Assembly (NCBI GenBank): GCA_012934845.2 | Contig: WNNJ02000450.1 | Span: forward strand, 124,001-188,000 | DNA: 64,000 nt | Direction: 5' to 3' | From: Pomphorhynchus laevis | Taxonomy: Eukaryota > Acanthocephala > Palaeacanthocephala > Echinorhynchida > Pomphorhynchidae | Shown here: positions 53,374 through 64,000 of the stretch, piece after piece | How positions within the stretch are numbered: position 1 is the stretch's first letter | Layout of the letters: every line of letters starts with the position of its first letter | The notes under the pieces: model-generated | The model's input: only the letters and a program-made list of their open reading frames with translations | Databases searched by the model: none | What the model was told of the DNA's origin: nothing | Program-made: the position numbers and the translations under genes

Positions 53374-54225
53374 TCATTACCACATTGCATTGTCTTCCTG
53401 ATGACCACCATAATATATCATGTACTAGAATTATGATTATATGTTATCTGGAAGAACTGCTATCAGTGTTTAATCCAAAAATTAAACTAAATCGGGTCAA
53501 ACGAATTAAAGAAGTTTTTATTGAACCCAAATTTCACTCCTATAATTTATATACAACAAATTAATTAATTATTTTTAATTTTAATAACTCCTTTTTGGAT
53601 AAAAAATTATATTTATAACCAATTTAATAAATAATATGTAATGTATTATAGTAGAGATAATTATATGATTACATTTGCATAAAATATAAAATGAAAATGC
53701 GATAAATCAGATGATGTATTATAAAATAATCAGAGTAAAGATTGAAAGTCATAAGGAAAAACTGCTATGTTATCAGGTTTCGTCCCCTATTCCTCTACCC
53801 ACCGGGGCTAAATACATGCTAATGTACTTGGCCTCGGTGGGTCTGCAAATGTATCAGCAATCTATGATGATACATAGTTTGTTATCTATTAATCAATTCA
53901 TAAAAATTGATTTTTATTTTTTATTTCAGTTTATAATTCATCTTGATATAAATTATATAAAATCTTATAACAATTATTTATTATTAATTATTTTTTTATT
54001 ATTAAACTATTTAACTTTTATTTTGCATTATTTTTAATTTGCAATATAAAATACGTAGACTCAGTTAGCTTATTTAATGGCGTATTTCCTCTAATGAAAT
54101 GTGATTATTTAGTGTATCTTATTCTAATTTACTGTATTATTACCATGCAGAGTTTAACCCACAAGGATTATTTACCCGATCACAAATTATTGGTAAAGTC
54201 AATAAAATAAAATTTAAAGTAAGGC
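53374..54225. repeat. Family R terminal-repeat remnants in AT-rich sequence
   Basis: 53745-53860 carries AAACTGCTATGTTATCAGG, then CCCCTATTCCTCTACCCACC and TAAATACATGCTAATG, the plus-strand version of the structured repeat at 26600-26700. An extra 8-bp hairpin forms here (CCCACCGG/CCTCGGTGGG). 54110-54140 has the GTATCTTATTCTAAT end phrase. No RT is present. Confidence 0.5.
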
Positions 54226-54229
54226 GATA

Positions 54230-55260
54230 ATCGAATACACGGGCTGCTACAATAATTAAGAACATCCCTTCGAAAATTAGCCACGGTCAGTGCAACCATA
54301 TCGCAAGGAAGACTATTCCAAGTTCGTAATGCTCTGTGAGATAATCGAGAGGGTGTGACCCTTGACCATTGTTAACAATTAATAAGATGAACCGAGTATT
54401 CCCTGTGGCACCGTCTTCTATTTGTTACCACATATTGTTGTGGATACCTGCGAATTCCCTTCACCATAAAATACATGGCTAACATATCTAGGTACAATAA
54501 CCTGCAACAGACACTATAAACATTCACTGCTAGTAGGCATTGCGAGTAGCTTAGATTTGAAATTTCAGAGCATAATTTACTACCACGTCGTAGAGTAATT
54601 CTAAACTGTTAACCTTCCTCTTGGTGATTGGAAACTTCGCTTGGATACTGTATTCTAAATGAAGACGTATTAGATATTTATATGACACGCCAAAATATGA
54701 AGGCGATAGGTGCGAAAGAGCATTCTTAATAATGTAAAGATTCCACTTAGCTTCAGCACATCTTCAATCATTGTCAACTATAGTTCTCAAGGTCCGATCC
54801 CAAATTATTCCCAAATTCCGAAAACTCACTACTGTTTCGATATCTTGTAACCCTAGCACATATGAATATATAAGCAAAGACCTTCCAAAGCACATGTGAA
54901 CACATTTCGATACGCTAATCATAAATTTAATTTCACACGGTCAGTTAATGAATCAATTTTGGCCCATATTTTCAAATCATCAGCGTACGCAATGCATACA
55001 CAATTTTATGCAACAAGGAGTCAACGAAAATTGTAAATAAGAGAGGTCCCAACACTGTACATTGAGGAACACCGGTATTCAAATCTCTAGGGTCAGATAG
55101 GCTGTCACTAATACGGACATAAAATTGACGATCACTAATGAAATTGTTGACCCAACCAACAACACTGAGGTGAATGCCGTAAGAAATCCATATGTAGTTT
55201 AGCAGGGAATGAGGTACTCGATCAAATGCTTGGCTGAAGTCAAAGAACATAAATTATACA
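54230..55260 (-). mobile_element. CR1-like LINE, RT palm to 3' end
   Basis: The minus strand from 55250 reads FFDFSQAFDRVPHSLLNYIW (motif A), VGWVNNFISDRQFYVRISDS, then NTGVPQCTVLGPLLFTIFVD (motif B). YADD-region sequence lies near 54980. Decayed thumb sequence continues to TWNSLPCDMVALTVANFRRD near 54330-54270, and the 3' tail ends near 54230. It is 5'-truncated and frameshifted. Confidence 0.75.
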
Positions 55261-55339
55261 CAGTGGCCAGTAGAGATCAAGTCTACCCAAGCCTCACGTG
55301 CATACAAAAGATTTGATAGGCAAGATCCACCTTTTCGGA

Positions 55340-56440
55340 AACAATGTTGTGCATAACTTAAAAAAAGATTTATTTTTACGTGGCAAATGCGTGCTGGCGC
55401 ACGCTTACATGACCACAACAAAAAAAATCTACATCATGTTTCGAGGAGGTGGGTACGGAGGCGGCATTCGAATGCAATAAAGGAGGGAACGCGGCGGACA
55501 TCGAATGGGAGCTGATTCCATGCGAGTGGGACGGCGATGAGGAAGGAATGTAGACCGTAGTTGTTAGAGTAATTGGGAACGTAGAGTAAGAGTGAATTAC
55601 AGAAACGCAATAATGGAGAGGTGAGACGAGTGTCGTCTAAGAAAGGGAGGTTGATGAACGGCGGAGTTGATTATTCGTTGTAGGGGTAGGATGATGTATT
55701 TTGGAGAATTGACGAAAAGGCTGAAACAAGAAGTGATTTTAGGGAAAAGAAGCGATGAAAGAAGAGACATACAGGAACGTAAGTCGATAAGGGGGCGGAT
55801 ACGGCGGATGTCACGGAGAATTAAGATAGACGAGCCAGCCTTGTCACGGACGAAGGGTTTAAGGGAAAAGTGATCATCGAAATGGAAGCCTAATAAAGTG
55901 AGATTATGAATTATGAGGATGATTGATGAAGCAAAAGATACAGGAAGTGGAGATATATTAGGTAGACGGGGGAGGATTCACATTATTTTGGACTTGTCGG
56001 AGTTTATAACGAGATGAAAATGAGAGAGACATTTGTAAATAGAAGAAATACAGTTAGAGGCAATGCCGATATTGTGTATGCGATGGGCGGGTGCATAAGC
56101 ATAGATGAGTATGCCACCGGCGTATTGCATGACTTAACGGAGTACGGTTTGGTAAACGGAGAGATATCGCCAAGCAGAAGAGAGAAATTCAGAGGACCTA
56201 ACACTGAACCTTGTGGGAGCCCGCAGAAAATAGAGATGAGAAGGGAGTATGATGAATTTGAAGAGACGCGGAAGAAACGGTTGGATATATATGAGGCAAA
56301 CAATGCTACGGTGGAGGAAGAAAAGCCGTAATCATAACGAATACGAGAAAGAAGGATGTAGTGGTCGACGATATCGAAGGTGGAGGTGATGTTGAGAGGA
56401 TGGAATAATCTTTTGAGTCAAGAACAACTTTTAAAAGCCT
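55340..56440 (-). mobile_element. LINE family E, minus-strand copy
   Basis: The minus strand reads FASYISNRFFRVSSNSSYSL, then [20 protein letters not shown] (56290-56130), with MLMHPP-type sequence matching the YADD-IYAHAPA region of the 61.9-kb copy. It ends with the family hairpin and tail (GCGTGCGCCAGCACGC, then ATTTGCCACG) at 55370-55395. The long plus-strand ORFs over this stretch are shadows. Dead. Confidence 0.75.
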
Positions 56441-57075
56441 CGGCTTGACTAACAATTTCTTGCCTAGTCGAAAAACTTTTAGACGCTTCGCAACATCCAC
56501 ATCGCTCTGGAAAACATTTTTTGAAAACACATCACGAAGATGCAATGCCGTCATCCAATCTACTTTGCGGATTGTTGCTGAGTGATTGTTTAACACCGCT
56601 CACGATAACGTTTAACTCTTTCCGTCTTTGAATGATGCAGAATAGAATGATTTAACGCAGGAGTATCAGTATTAGTCACTATCTCAGATGACTTTGGAGT
56701 GGTCGAAACATCGTCAAATCTTAGCGATTAACTGGTTGACTGTCTGAACGCTTCTGAACTCTTTGACTTCGTAACTTCAGAACACGTATTTGTCATCGCA
56801 GCACAAAACCCACACAAGAATTTCCCTATTTAATAATATTGTGGCATGATATTTTGAAACGATGACGATCGTCCATACTTTACAATGTTCGAAATGGCAT
56901 GCAACCTAGTGACGTTCAAAAGTCTCAGACTTGTCATCTACAACAGGCGCAGTGGTTTTGTTTCTCGGAACTTACTTTCTTCGAACCACATTCTTTTAAG
57001 CAAAGGAATTATATTATAATAAAGAGTGCCCTTAGGCGGCTTTGTGCGCTCGCATGCGGTATATGATATTGTAAT
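56440..57075 (-). mobile_element. Probable LINE ORF1 remnant
   Basis: The minus strand 56590-56430 reads DWMTALHLRDVFSKNVFQSD, VDVAKRLKVFRLGKKLLVKP and RLLKVVLDSKD. This resembles the segment before the endonuclease in CR1-like elements (D-x-RLGK ... RPLKVxL). The sequence further up to 57000 is not recognised. Assignment is tentative. Confidence 0.4.
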
Positions 57076-59805
57076 AAGATTTTCTTACTAATAACCAAAC
57101 AGATAATAAAAAATGACAAAAGAAATTTAGTTGTTACATGACAGTAAGAGACCATACACTTCTTATTTTGCTTAAGTCTCCATCACTTTTTAAAGCCTCA
57201 AATCCATGGGGATCTGAGCCCCCCCCAACCAATCGAAAACGCCGCTTTCTGATTGAACCACCAGGGGTATTTCACCCCACGAAGAATCCAATCGGTGCGA
57301 ACTATGCTGAGTAAACGAGAGACGAGGATCTCCAGAAACCTTAGTCTTTGCTCTGAGGGACGTCCTCTTAAAGAGAAGACTAATCCCGAGATATCCCAGG
57401 TGCCCCAAAGGCGAACCTGGGTTTTCCCATTCAACGACATATGCTGGGCCCGTTTCAGAGCCCACCTAGCTCTCTTCAGGATACGTTTGAGTCTATCCAC
57501 GTCTGCTTTCGCCGACCATTTCACCGAAACGGTGAACCCCGGGTATTTTACTTGACTTGTGAATGTAGGGAGTGGTTCAGAGGCAAATATGGGGGAGATC
57601 GCAGAGAGTGCTAGTCTCTTAAGTTTTTGCTTCGTCGCAGGGAGCCATGAAAGACAACCACGTGCGATTTGGCGGAGTTTAGAACAAAGTTGGACTTGGG
57701 CAACTGGTCTTTTAGTCTTTAAAAGAAACGGCTGATGTCTGAGACTACGTCTTTGCACCTGCGTCCAGTAAACAAGGCTGTGGTGTCAACAGCGTACACC
57801 ACTAGACGTTGTTCACGTTTAAATATTTTGAATAGATTGATGGAGGCAGCAAGATATGATATAGGATAGATGGGAGCCTTGAGGCACACCCGTAATGGGG
57901 TAGAACTGACGCGCATTAGGCAACCCACGGGACCTTAGAGAGGGGATAGCAAAGGTAATGGAGATGCGGTCAAATGCAGCTGAAAAATCAAGGAAAACAG
58001 CTACAGCTAGCTGATGACTGTTCTCCTGACAAATCTGATGCACTTCACCAACTGTTGAATGGACCGAAAAAACCTTTGACAAACCCATGGACACCAGGTA
58101 GGATTAAATTTCGCCTGATCAGATTGTCGCGGATTCTACGCGCAAGCGCTTTTTCGTAGATCGAGACGAGAGAATTTTGAATCGAGATTGGCCGCAGGTC
58201 TTTAGGACATGAGACCTGAAACTTTTTTGGAATAAAAATTCTTTTGCTAATATTGATGCCGTCCACATCAGATGGGTGGCTAATAGCATTGTGACGGCCA
58301 CCCCCTTCTTTGATCGGCTGTCAAAAGCTAACAGACACGAGAAGAGAGTGGAGCGACGGATTTGGAGGTGCCCGGTAGAGGCCCCTAGGCGTTGAAAATA
58401 TCTGTGACAGATAAGTTTCTACTCATGAAGTCTCCCTAAGGCAGAATTGGTTGCGGAGATTGAGTGGTTCCATAATTGTGTAGGGCTAGTGACTCCTCCA
58501 AAACTTTATCAAGGCCTATACTACCGATCCAACCTAAAGCCCTATCTTTCCAACAAACAAACTTCTCCTTTTTGAATATCTTCCAAAAGGAAGACTGAGA
58601 GGGGTTAAGACGAGCAATGCTCGCCCTATCCCTCCTCAGTTGAAACCAGTATCTGGTTCGCCAGTATTCATTCGAGAGGGTCTTTCTGACAGAGGAAGAG
58701 AGATTAGGGAGGTTCAGCAGTTTAGCAAGGACCTTGAGTTTTGTCGGAGTTGGACTGAAAATGCTACTTTATAAGTTGTCGAAAGACACGCGGTAGCTTG
58801 CGAAGAGAGGTAGGAATTAAATTCGGTTTAACTCTCATTACCAATTCGGGGGAAGCGTTGGATAGCCGCCCGGAAGAAAGCCACTCTGATCGGGTCAAAT
58901 TGGAATCTTCTACAAAGCAGCGTATCCTCCTCTATCCGCCAGCGAATTAGATCATGAGAGGTGGACAGATGTTGTCGAGATTGCTCCATGCAGAAGGGTT
59001 TTAACAATCACCTCTCGTGGAGCAGTAATAAGTCGAGGAGAGAATTCGTTGATGTGCAATGAAAGGAAGAGCCGGTGGTTTGTGAATAAGATAACCGTTC
59101 CTAGCTCTGCGAAGTGCTGCATTAATCCAACGACCAGTTCTGTCGTTGAAGTCACCTAGTACCATGTCATAGCCGCCATCGATAATACCATCCAGGTGGT
59201 CACGGTTCTTGTGAATCTCTCCTGGACGAATGTAGACGTTGGCTAGACTGAGGCGTCAACTGAGGCGTCATACCAAACAAGATAACGCTGGACAAGAGTA
59301 ATTTAGCAAGAGAGGACATTAAAGAGCACTTAACTAAGGTCAAGAATCCTTGAGATGACGGAGTGAGGTGGGTTATGTACGGAGTATAGTAGGAACAAAT
59401 TTGCCTTGGGATAAATCGAGTAATGTCCTGGGGTAGACGGATATACCGCGTCTCCTGAAGGACTATAACATCTGTGTCTCTATCAATAAAAATCTAAGGG
59501 CAGAAGCATCTCCCGAATTCTACTGAAGAATATTCAGTTAGAAAGGCTCAGGTTTACTCACCATTGTGTTAGACAAGTTGGACGGGGGAAGCCAACCTAG
59601 ACAGAGCTAGTGTGGAAAGGTCGTCCCTCCCGCCACTACCCCATCCAGAATCGTAACCCCAGGGCAGTATCTTCATTTCCCTTTGAGGCGCCTTTCTCTT
59701 TTATCAGCTTGCCAACCTTGAGGGGTGGAACCGATCTTGCTGATCCACCCCTTTTCTTTGATTTCGGACATTCTTTCCCCGGTTGCAACGGAACTGAGGG
59801 ATAAC

Positions 59806-60849
59806 TTAGGAACTCCCCAAGGAGGGGGCTAGCAACTGCGTCATTTGAGAGAGTGTACTCTTTTTGCGGTTATCCAGCAAGTGCAAAATATCCATGTTGG
59901 ACATTCTTTCCGATGACTGCGCGGCAACTGCAGCAAAACTTCTTCCAGCTGGGAGCGCCGAGACTGCATATTTCTTTTTATATTCTTTGAAAAGTCGACA
60001 ACGACGTGACCACGCGGGGTGGTCCCCACGGCAATTAGTACAGATTAGGGGAGCTTCGCACCTCTCCCTCTTTGACAAAGCGATACAAGATGATATGCCG
60101 CATACTCCGCACGATTCCTCCCGGGCACAGGAGGAGGCCCAGTGCCACCAGCAGTGGCAGGAGTCACAATGAGGAAAAGTGAAGCAATTATGATCAACCA
60201 AATTGAATGTGAGATTTTACCCCATAAAGGGGTTGACTGCATTCCGTGATAAAATCTCAGCGTTGCTTAAGTTCGTACCGCAGAACGCAACAGGCAAGGA
60301 TTCCCCTGTTTTAGATTTCAATCCGCGTACTGAACTCAACTTGAACGTGTCGCGTAAGAGAACCAGATCTTCCTCCTCCAAATAAGGAGGGTAATTAGAA
60401 ATTTTAACAGTTGCCCGTAGATGCTGTAGCGTTAGAGATCCTATATGGGACAGATTATTATTGAAAAATGACTCATAAGCATCCATTAGTTCATGTGAAA
60501 AAATGAGACTTTTAGTTGATTAACGAATGATCGGACCGAGTTGAATACTACTCTTCCAGAGTAGTTCTGGACGAAGTTTCGTAAAAAACATTGAAAAGCT
60601 TATGCTTTTCAATTGGCTTAACTGCATTGATAGTTGCAAATTTTTAAGTTTCGGTATCGTGGGGAGCTCCCCCGAGTCTGTAACAGAGTTTTTAATAAAT
60701 CGACTAACCTGCAAGTCCGAAGGGAAAGATGTAGGAGAAGATACTTTACCTTTACCATGTGTAATTCCAGCGGAATCGTTGATTACAGGCAAATTTTCAT
60801 AGGAGCTTTGATGCTCCGGCACGCAATAAACGTTTTCACTTGTGCACAT
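59806..60849 (-). pseudogene. ORF1 (nucleic-acid-binding, knuckle type) of LINE family D
   Basis: The N-terminal part, MCTSENVYCVPEHQSSYENL from 60849, is followed after a foldback (60590-60613) by frames containing LRATVKISNYPPYLEEEDLV and three Cys/His blocks. In I/Jockey elements ORF1 coats the RNA and accompanies it to the nucleus. It is split over several frames here. Confidence 0.55.
60590..60613. repeat. 10-bp foldback, 4-base loop, within LINE ORF1
   Basis: ATTGAAAAGC, TTAT, GCTTTTCAAT. A second small one, ACTACTC/GAGTAGT, lies just left at 60547-60565. Confidence 0.8.
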
Positions 60850-60890
60850 TTTTTATATTGTAATTGTAATCAATGTAATTAGTTCGTAAG

Positions 60891-61150
60891 GTTGTAATCA
60901 GATTTCAATGGAAAAATTCAGACATATTGTTAGTATTTATATTCAAGATGTTTTATATAGTCGAATTAGCAACAATATTGAGGCACTTGTGCTTTTAAGC
61001 TGTTTAATGATAAAAAAATTAAGAATTATAAAGATACTACATATATCCTACATGTTGAAAAAGCAAACAATTAATACAAAAATGTATAATTTGTGTAAAA
61101 GATCCTTTGTAAATGGCTGAATTTTGAAACTAAACTGGAGGTATTATTTA
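60891..61150. other. AT-rich gap between two LINEs
   Basis: An open frame at 60908-61120 has no recognisable motif and AT-driven composition; probably non-coding. Confidence 0.4.
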
Positions 61151-61890
61151 ACAACATATTTAACATCAAATAATTTATTAAAAATACTATTACCAACTCA
61201 TTTTTAATGTGTGTCTTTAAATGTTATTACCAACTCATTTTGTGTGTATGCTTGGTTGTTGTCTTTAGCAAACATCAACCCATCAACATAAATTGAATTT
61301 GCCAAATATGAACAAACGTAAATTCACATATTTAGTATTGCTTTCGCATACCAATAGGTTCGTTCGCACGACAAGCGAATCAACACGTTGCATTATCGTG
61401 ACAGTATAATAACCACTTCTAAAACTATGTTGGTTAATACACAGTAAGTTTCTGGATTTCAAATAATCACTGATATGCTTATACATAAGTCTTTCCAAGA
61501 TTCGACAATAAATGCAAGTCAAGCTTGCGGGTCTGTAATTATCTACACTAGCTCAATTGCTTTTTTTTAAACAGTGGTATTACAATTGAGCGTTTCCACA
61601 TCTCGGGTATATGACCGGAATAGTGACGCAATAAACATCCAATATAAAGGGATACAAACTTCATCTGCTAGCATTTTTAAGTATGCAGGCGGCTATAAAT
61701 CAGGACAAACAGACTCCGATGATTTTAGGTTCTTAAGCTCTCTTCGCACATCCTCAATAGAAAAAATGTTAACGACATCAGTGTGTGATTTATACGGGAT
61801 GATAAAAGATGGTTTGCTAGATGAATTTGATGATATCAAAAAATATTAGCCAAACGAATTAGCGATGTCGTAATCGTCATCGAGGGTATG
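61150..61890 (-). mobile_element. CR1-like LINE, RT N-terminal part (right part continues at 63.03 kb)
   Basis: The minus strand reads IEDVRRELKNLKSSESVCPD (about 61755-61700), CIYCRILERLMYKHISDYLK and SRNLLCINQHSFRSGYYTVT (61515-61400): the RT blocks before motif A. The element ends or is lost near 61150. Its upstream endonuclease part lies at 63.03-64 kb, split off by a plus-strand family E insertion. Confidence 0.75.
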
Positions 61891-63030
61891 TACACTCGAT
61901 GATATCTATCAAACCGTACACTTATACGGTATATCTATCAAACCGTACATTTCGCGTCTATTCTAACTCTTCTCTCACCCATCCTTCATCCATCCCGACC
62001 GGTGTTCCACAAGGCTCCGTATTAGGGCCTATGCTTTTCTCTCTTCTTCTCGGTGACTTGTCTTCGATTTCTCATAAATTTAACTTCCATGTTATGCAAT
62101 ATGCTGATGGCATTCTCATCTATGCTCACGCACCTGCTTATCGTATTCATGATCTTAGTGTTTCTGTTTCCAGCTGCCTTGTCTCAATTTCCAATCATCA
62201 TTCTTCCCTTCGCCTTTCTCTGAATCCTGATAAATCTAAAATTATGTGGATCCTACCTCGAAGCTTCAGCGTAGAACCTCCTTCCGTATCACTAAATTCT
62301 ACAATTCTTCCTATCGTTGATAATCTCGTTTTCCTAGGCTTTCATTTCGACAACCGACTTTCACTTAAACATTTCGTTAGTGATAAAGTACGCTCATCTA
62401 CCTTGATACTCCGCAACCTCCGTCAAGTTCGTAGATTGATCGATTTCCTCTTGTATGACTCTCATATCTTCTCTTCTTTTCTCAAGACTTGATTACTGTC
62501 TTAGTCTATTTTCCGACTCACCTAAATCTACTCTTCTTCCTTTACAACGCATCATCAACGCTGTCGTCCGAGTTCTCCTCCGTCTTCGTCGTTTTGATCA
62601 TACATCCCACTATCTTGTTTCTCTTGATTGGCCTACCATTTATTGTCGTGTTCAAATTCGTCTTCTTATCATTGCTTTTCACCTTATAACATCTCATACC
62701 CCTTCATTTCTCAACCTTCCCTTTCTCGACAATTCTCATACTGTGTATTGTGCTCTGCGTTCCCGTAATTCCCTTCTTTTACATGTCCCAATCTACTCTA
62801 CCTCTTTTGGCTTCCGCTCCTTCGTTGTGGCTGCTCCTATCTTGTGGAATCAACTGCCTATTCATATCCGCCAATCAACATCTATGCCGTACTTCAAACG
62901 CCAAATCCAATTCCATTTCAACAATAAACTAATTACATGTGACCTTTAATGTTCTTTTTTTGTTTGTTAGTGGTCATGTAAGCGTGCATTTTGCAAGCAT
63001 TTGCCACGTTAAATAAATTATTGTATTATT
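61890..63030 (+). mobile_element. LINE family E, best copy, nested in a CR1-like LINE
   Basis: A 197-codon frame (61899-62492): [60 protein letters not shown] (YADD changed to YADG), SLRLSLNPDKSKIMWILPRS, LGFHFDNRLSL. The next frame (62455-62949) completes the C-terminus (RLDYCLSLFSDSPKSTLLPL ... FGFRSFVVAAPILWNQLPIH). The 3' end has the hairpin GTGCATTTTGCAAGCATTTG and AATAAATTATTG. It is 5'-truncated, with a short duplication of ATATCTATCAAACCGTACA at its left edge. Confidence 0.85.
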
Positions 63031-64000
63031 ACACTGTCCGATACATGCTGAACATGTCCCGCTATATGTTTTGAGTTCGCGTATTCGAACAAACTACAAG
63101 GGTTGCGAAAAGCCTCTTGTGCCATCCTTTCTTCGAAACTACGTCGTTTATCGTGCTTTAAATTCGTAAAACGATTCCTTACTTTAATGAAAGGAACAAT
63201 GTTAATTTCACCATCCCTAAACCTCGTAAAAGATAAATGTTTTCATTTCAAACTTGACGGAGTTCCCTGTCAAACCAAGGTTTACGATGTAAACGAACTT
63301 TCGTAACTTTCCTAGGCGAGAAGCGTAAAAGCAAATATAAAAGTATCGCCTCAAATTGCTGCCATGCCGTTTCAACACCAATCACAAGAGGATTCAGCCA
63401 ACATATACCGGAAAGACACATACGGACCAATTGATAATCCGTCTTGAAACACTGAACAGTATTTAGAAACGTTCTGTGGGTTGATAGGCCTTGCGAGAAG
63501 TAGTAGTCAAATAGATGGACACAGTGGTATGATGATCATAGAGGTTCAAGGTGAGTGGTGTGGTCTCCAAAACATACGTTTGAGGTCAGACAAATATCTA
63601 ACAAAGATCGCTGATTTCCACAGATACGAGTGAAGTCTCTCACGTGTTGAGTGATAATTAAAACGTTTATAGAGTCGAGTAACTCTAATGAACCACTATA
63701 ACACCTTACTCTGGGTGTGAACGTTTCCAAATCTACATGATGCATATTGATGTCTTTAAAAACTAACAAATCGTGTGAAGTAGCGTACTTATGAAAATTG
63801 TTGACAATGCAACCGACCTTAGCGCAAGGCTACGATAAATGAGACCAATGACAACCGGTTAGCGATTTGAGTGTGACACCCTTACCCATAAAGATTCAAC
63901 TCCATCATCAAATTTTAGGTCGGGCAGTGTAACTACTGCGCTAAAGTGAACATACAGTATTACTCCGCCTCCCTTTCTATTGAACATATCAGCCCGATAA
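63030..64000 (-). mobile_element. CR1-like LINE, endonuclease part
   Basis: Minus-strand frames: FKDINMHHVDLETFTPRVRC (GDFN-like motif, 63765-63705), LLDSINVLIITQHVRDFTRI, SLLDICLTSNV, then decayed DHHTTVSIYL (the SDH motif). Next come RKVTKVRLHRKPWFDRELR and the linker towards the RT seen at 61.2-61.9 kb. It runs off the window edge. It is interrupted by the family E insertion and has frameshifts. Confidence 0.75.

Larger units (their letters stand above)
57080..60890 (-). mobile_element. LINE family D, nearly full-length copy
   Basis: Minus strand, about 3.8 kb. ORF1 starts at ATG 60849. Its part at 60200-59806 carries knuckle-like Cys/His blocks (CDSCHCWWHWASSC, CGVCG, CTNCRGDHPAWSRRC), the multi-knuckle ORF1 typical of I/Jockey/R1 elements. 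ORF2 has an endonuclease (MVLGDFNDRTGRWINAALRR near 59165-59105), a linker region near 58930-58560, and RT pieces (KGFFGPF region; SHQLAVAVFLDFSAAFDRIS; ITGVPQGSHLSYI; VVYAVDTTALFTGRRC, where the second Asp of YADD is changed). The C-terminus is ADVDRLKRILKRARWALKRA ... RLWGTWDISGLVFSLRGRPS. The 3' tail ends near 57080. Frameshifts are numerous; dead. Confidence 0.85.

Noticed and set aside
55298-56331. Plus-strand ORFs, including a 105-codon one
   Set aside because: Antisense of the family E LINE copy; the minus strand carries LPQGSVLGP.
60908-61120. 70-codon ORF
   Set aside because: AT-biased composition, no motif, and it lies in the gap between two LINEs.

Overview
This is an AT-rich piece of an invertebrate animal nuclear genome. 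There are no operons. There are two eukaryotic tRNA genes, spliced host coding sequence, and very many retroelement remains: CR1/L2-, I/Jockey-, RTE- and restriction-like-endonuclease-type LINEs, Penelope-like elements and Ty3/gypsy LTR elements. The element mix would fit a flatworm or a cnidarian, but I cannot name the species.

Layout. 0-6.1 kb: two CR1-like LINE ends facing each other, fragments of two Ty3/gypsy fossils, two RTE-like LINE pieces facing opposite ways, and the 5' end of a restriction-like-endonuclease LINE. 6.3-6.9 kb: a 153-codon unknown ORF next to tRNA-Ser(GCU). 7.2-9.1 kb: Penelope-like remains with hairpin motifs. 10.9-16.5 kb: the one convincing host protein gene, three exons for a 244-residue single-pass membrane protein; its 4.8-kb second intron holds a LINE copy and three foldback repeats. 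16.7-19.1 kb: a pile of same-strand fragments of one RT family. 20.8-25.6 kb: two head-to-tail restriction-like-endonuclease LINE copies and an I/Jockey-like LINE, all on the minus strand. 26-28.4 kb: another copy of the 17-kb RT family with structured terminal repeats, then tRNA-Arg(UCU). 29.7-47.1 kb: two different Ty3/gypsy elements (called A and B here) side by side, present twice through a 6.35-kb near-identical direct duplication. 47.7-64 kb: LINE graveyard, including an almost full-length I/Jockey-like element (57.1-60.9 kb) and one LINE nested in another (61.1-64 kb).

Most interesting signal: three distinct Ty3/gypsy elements in the window (A, B and minus-strand fossil C) have very short LTRs, and immediately behind each 5' LTR is a 13-14 base block that is the exact reverse complement of a block inside that same LTR. 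The block sequence differs between elements but the pairing is kept, and the spacer is one base in all three. This is what a self-primed (Tf1-like) rather than tRNA-primed element should look like. In all of them, and in a fourth LTR (D), the LTR block follows a pyrimidine-rich run ending in AG. Second in interest are hammerhead-ribozyme-core-like hairpins around Penelope-like debris. Third is a set of near-perfect short foldbacks, several at LINE truncation or deletion points.

The protein-coding statements come from reading frames and motif recognition only; no database search was possible.
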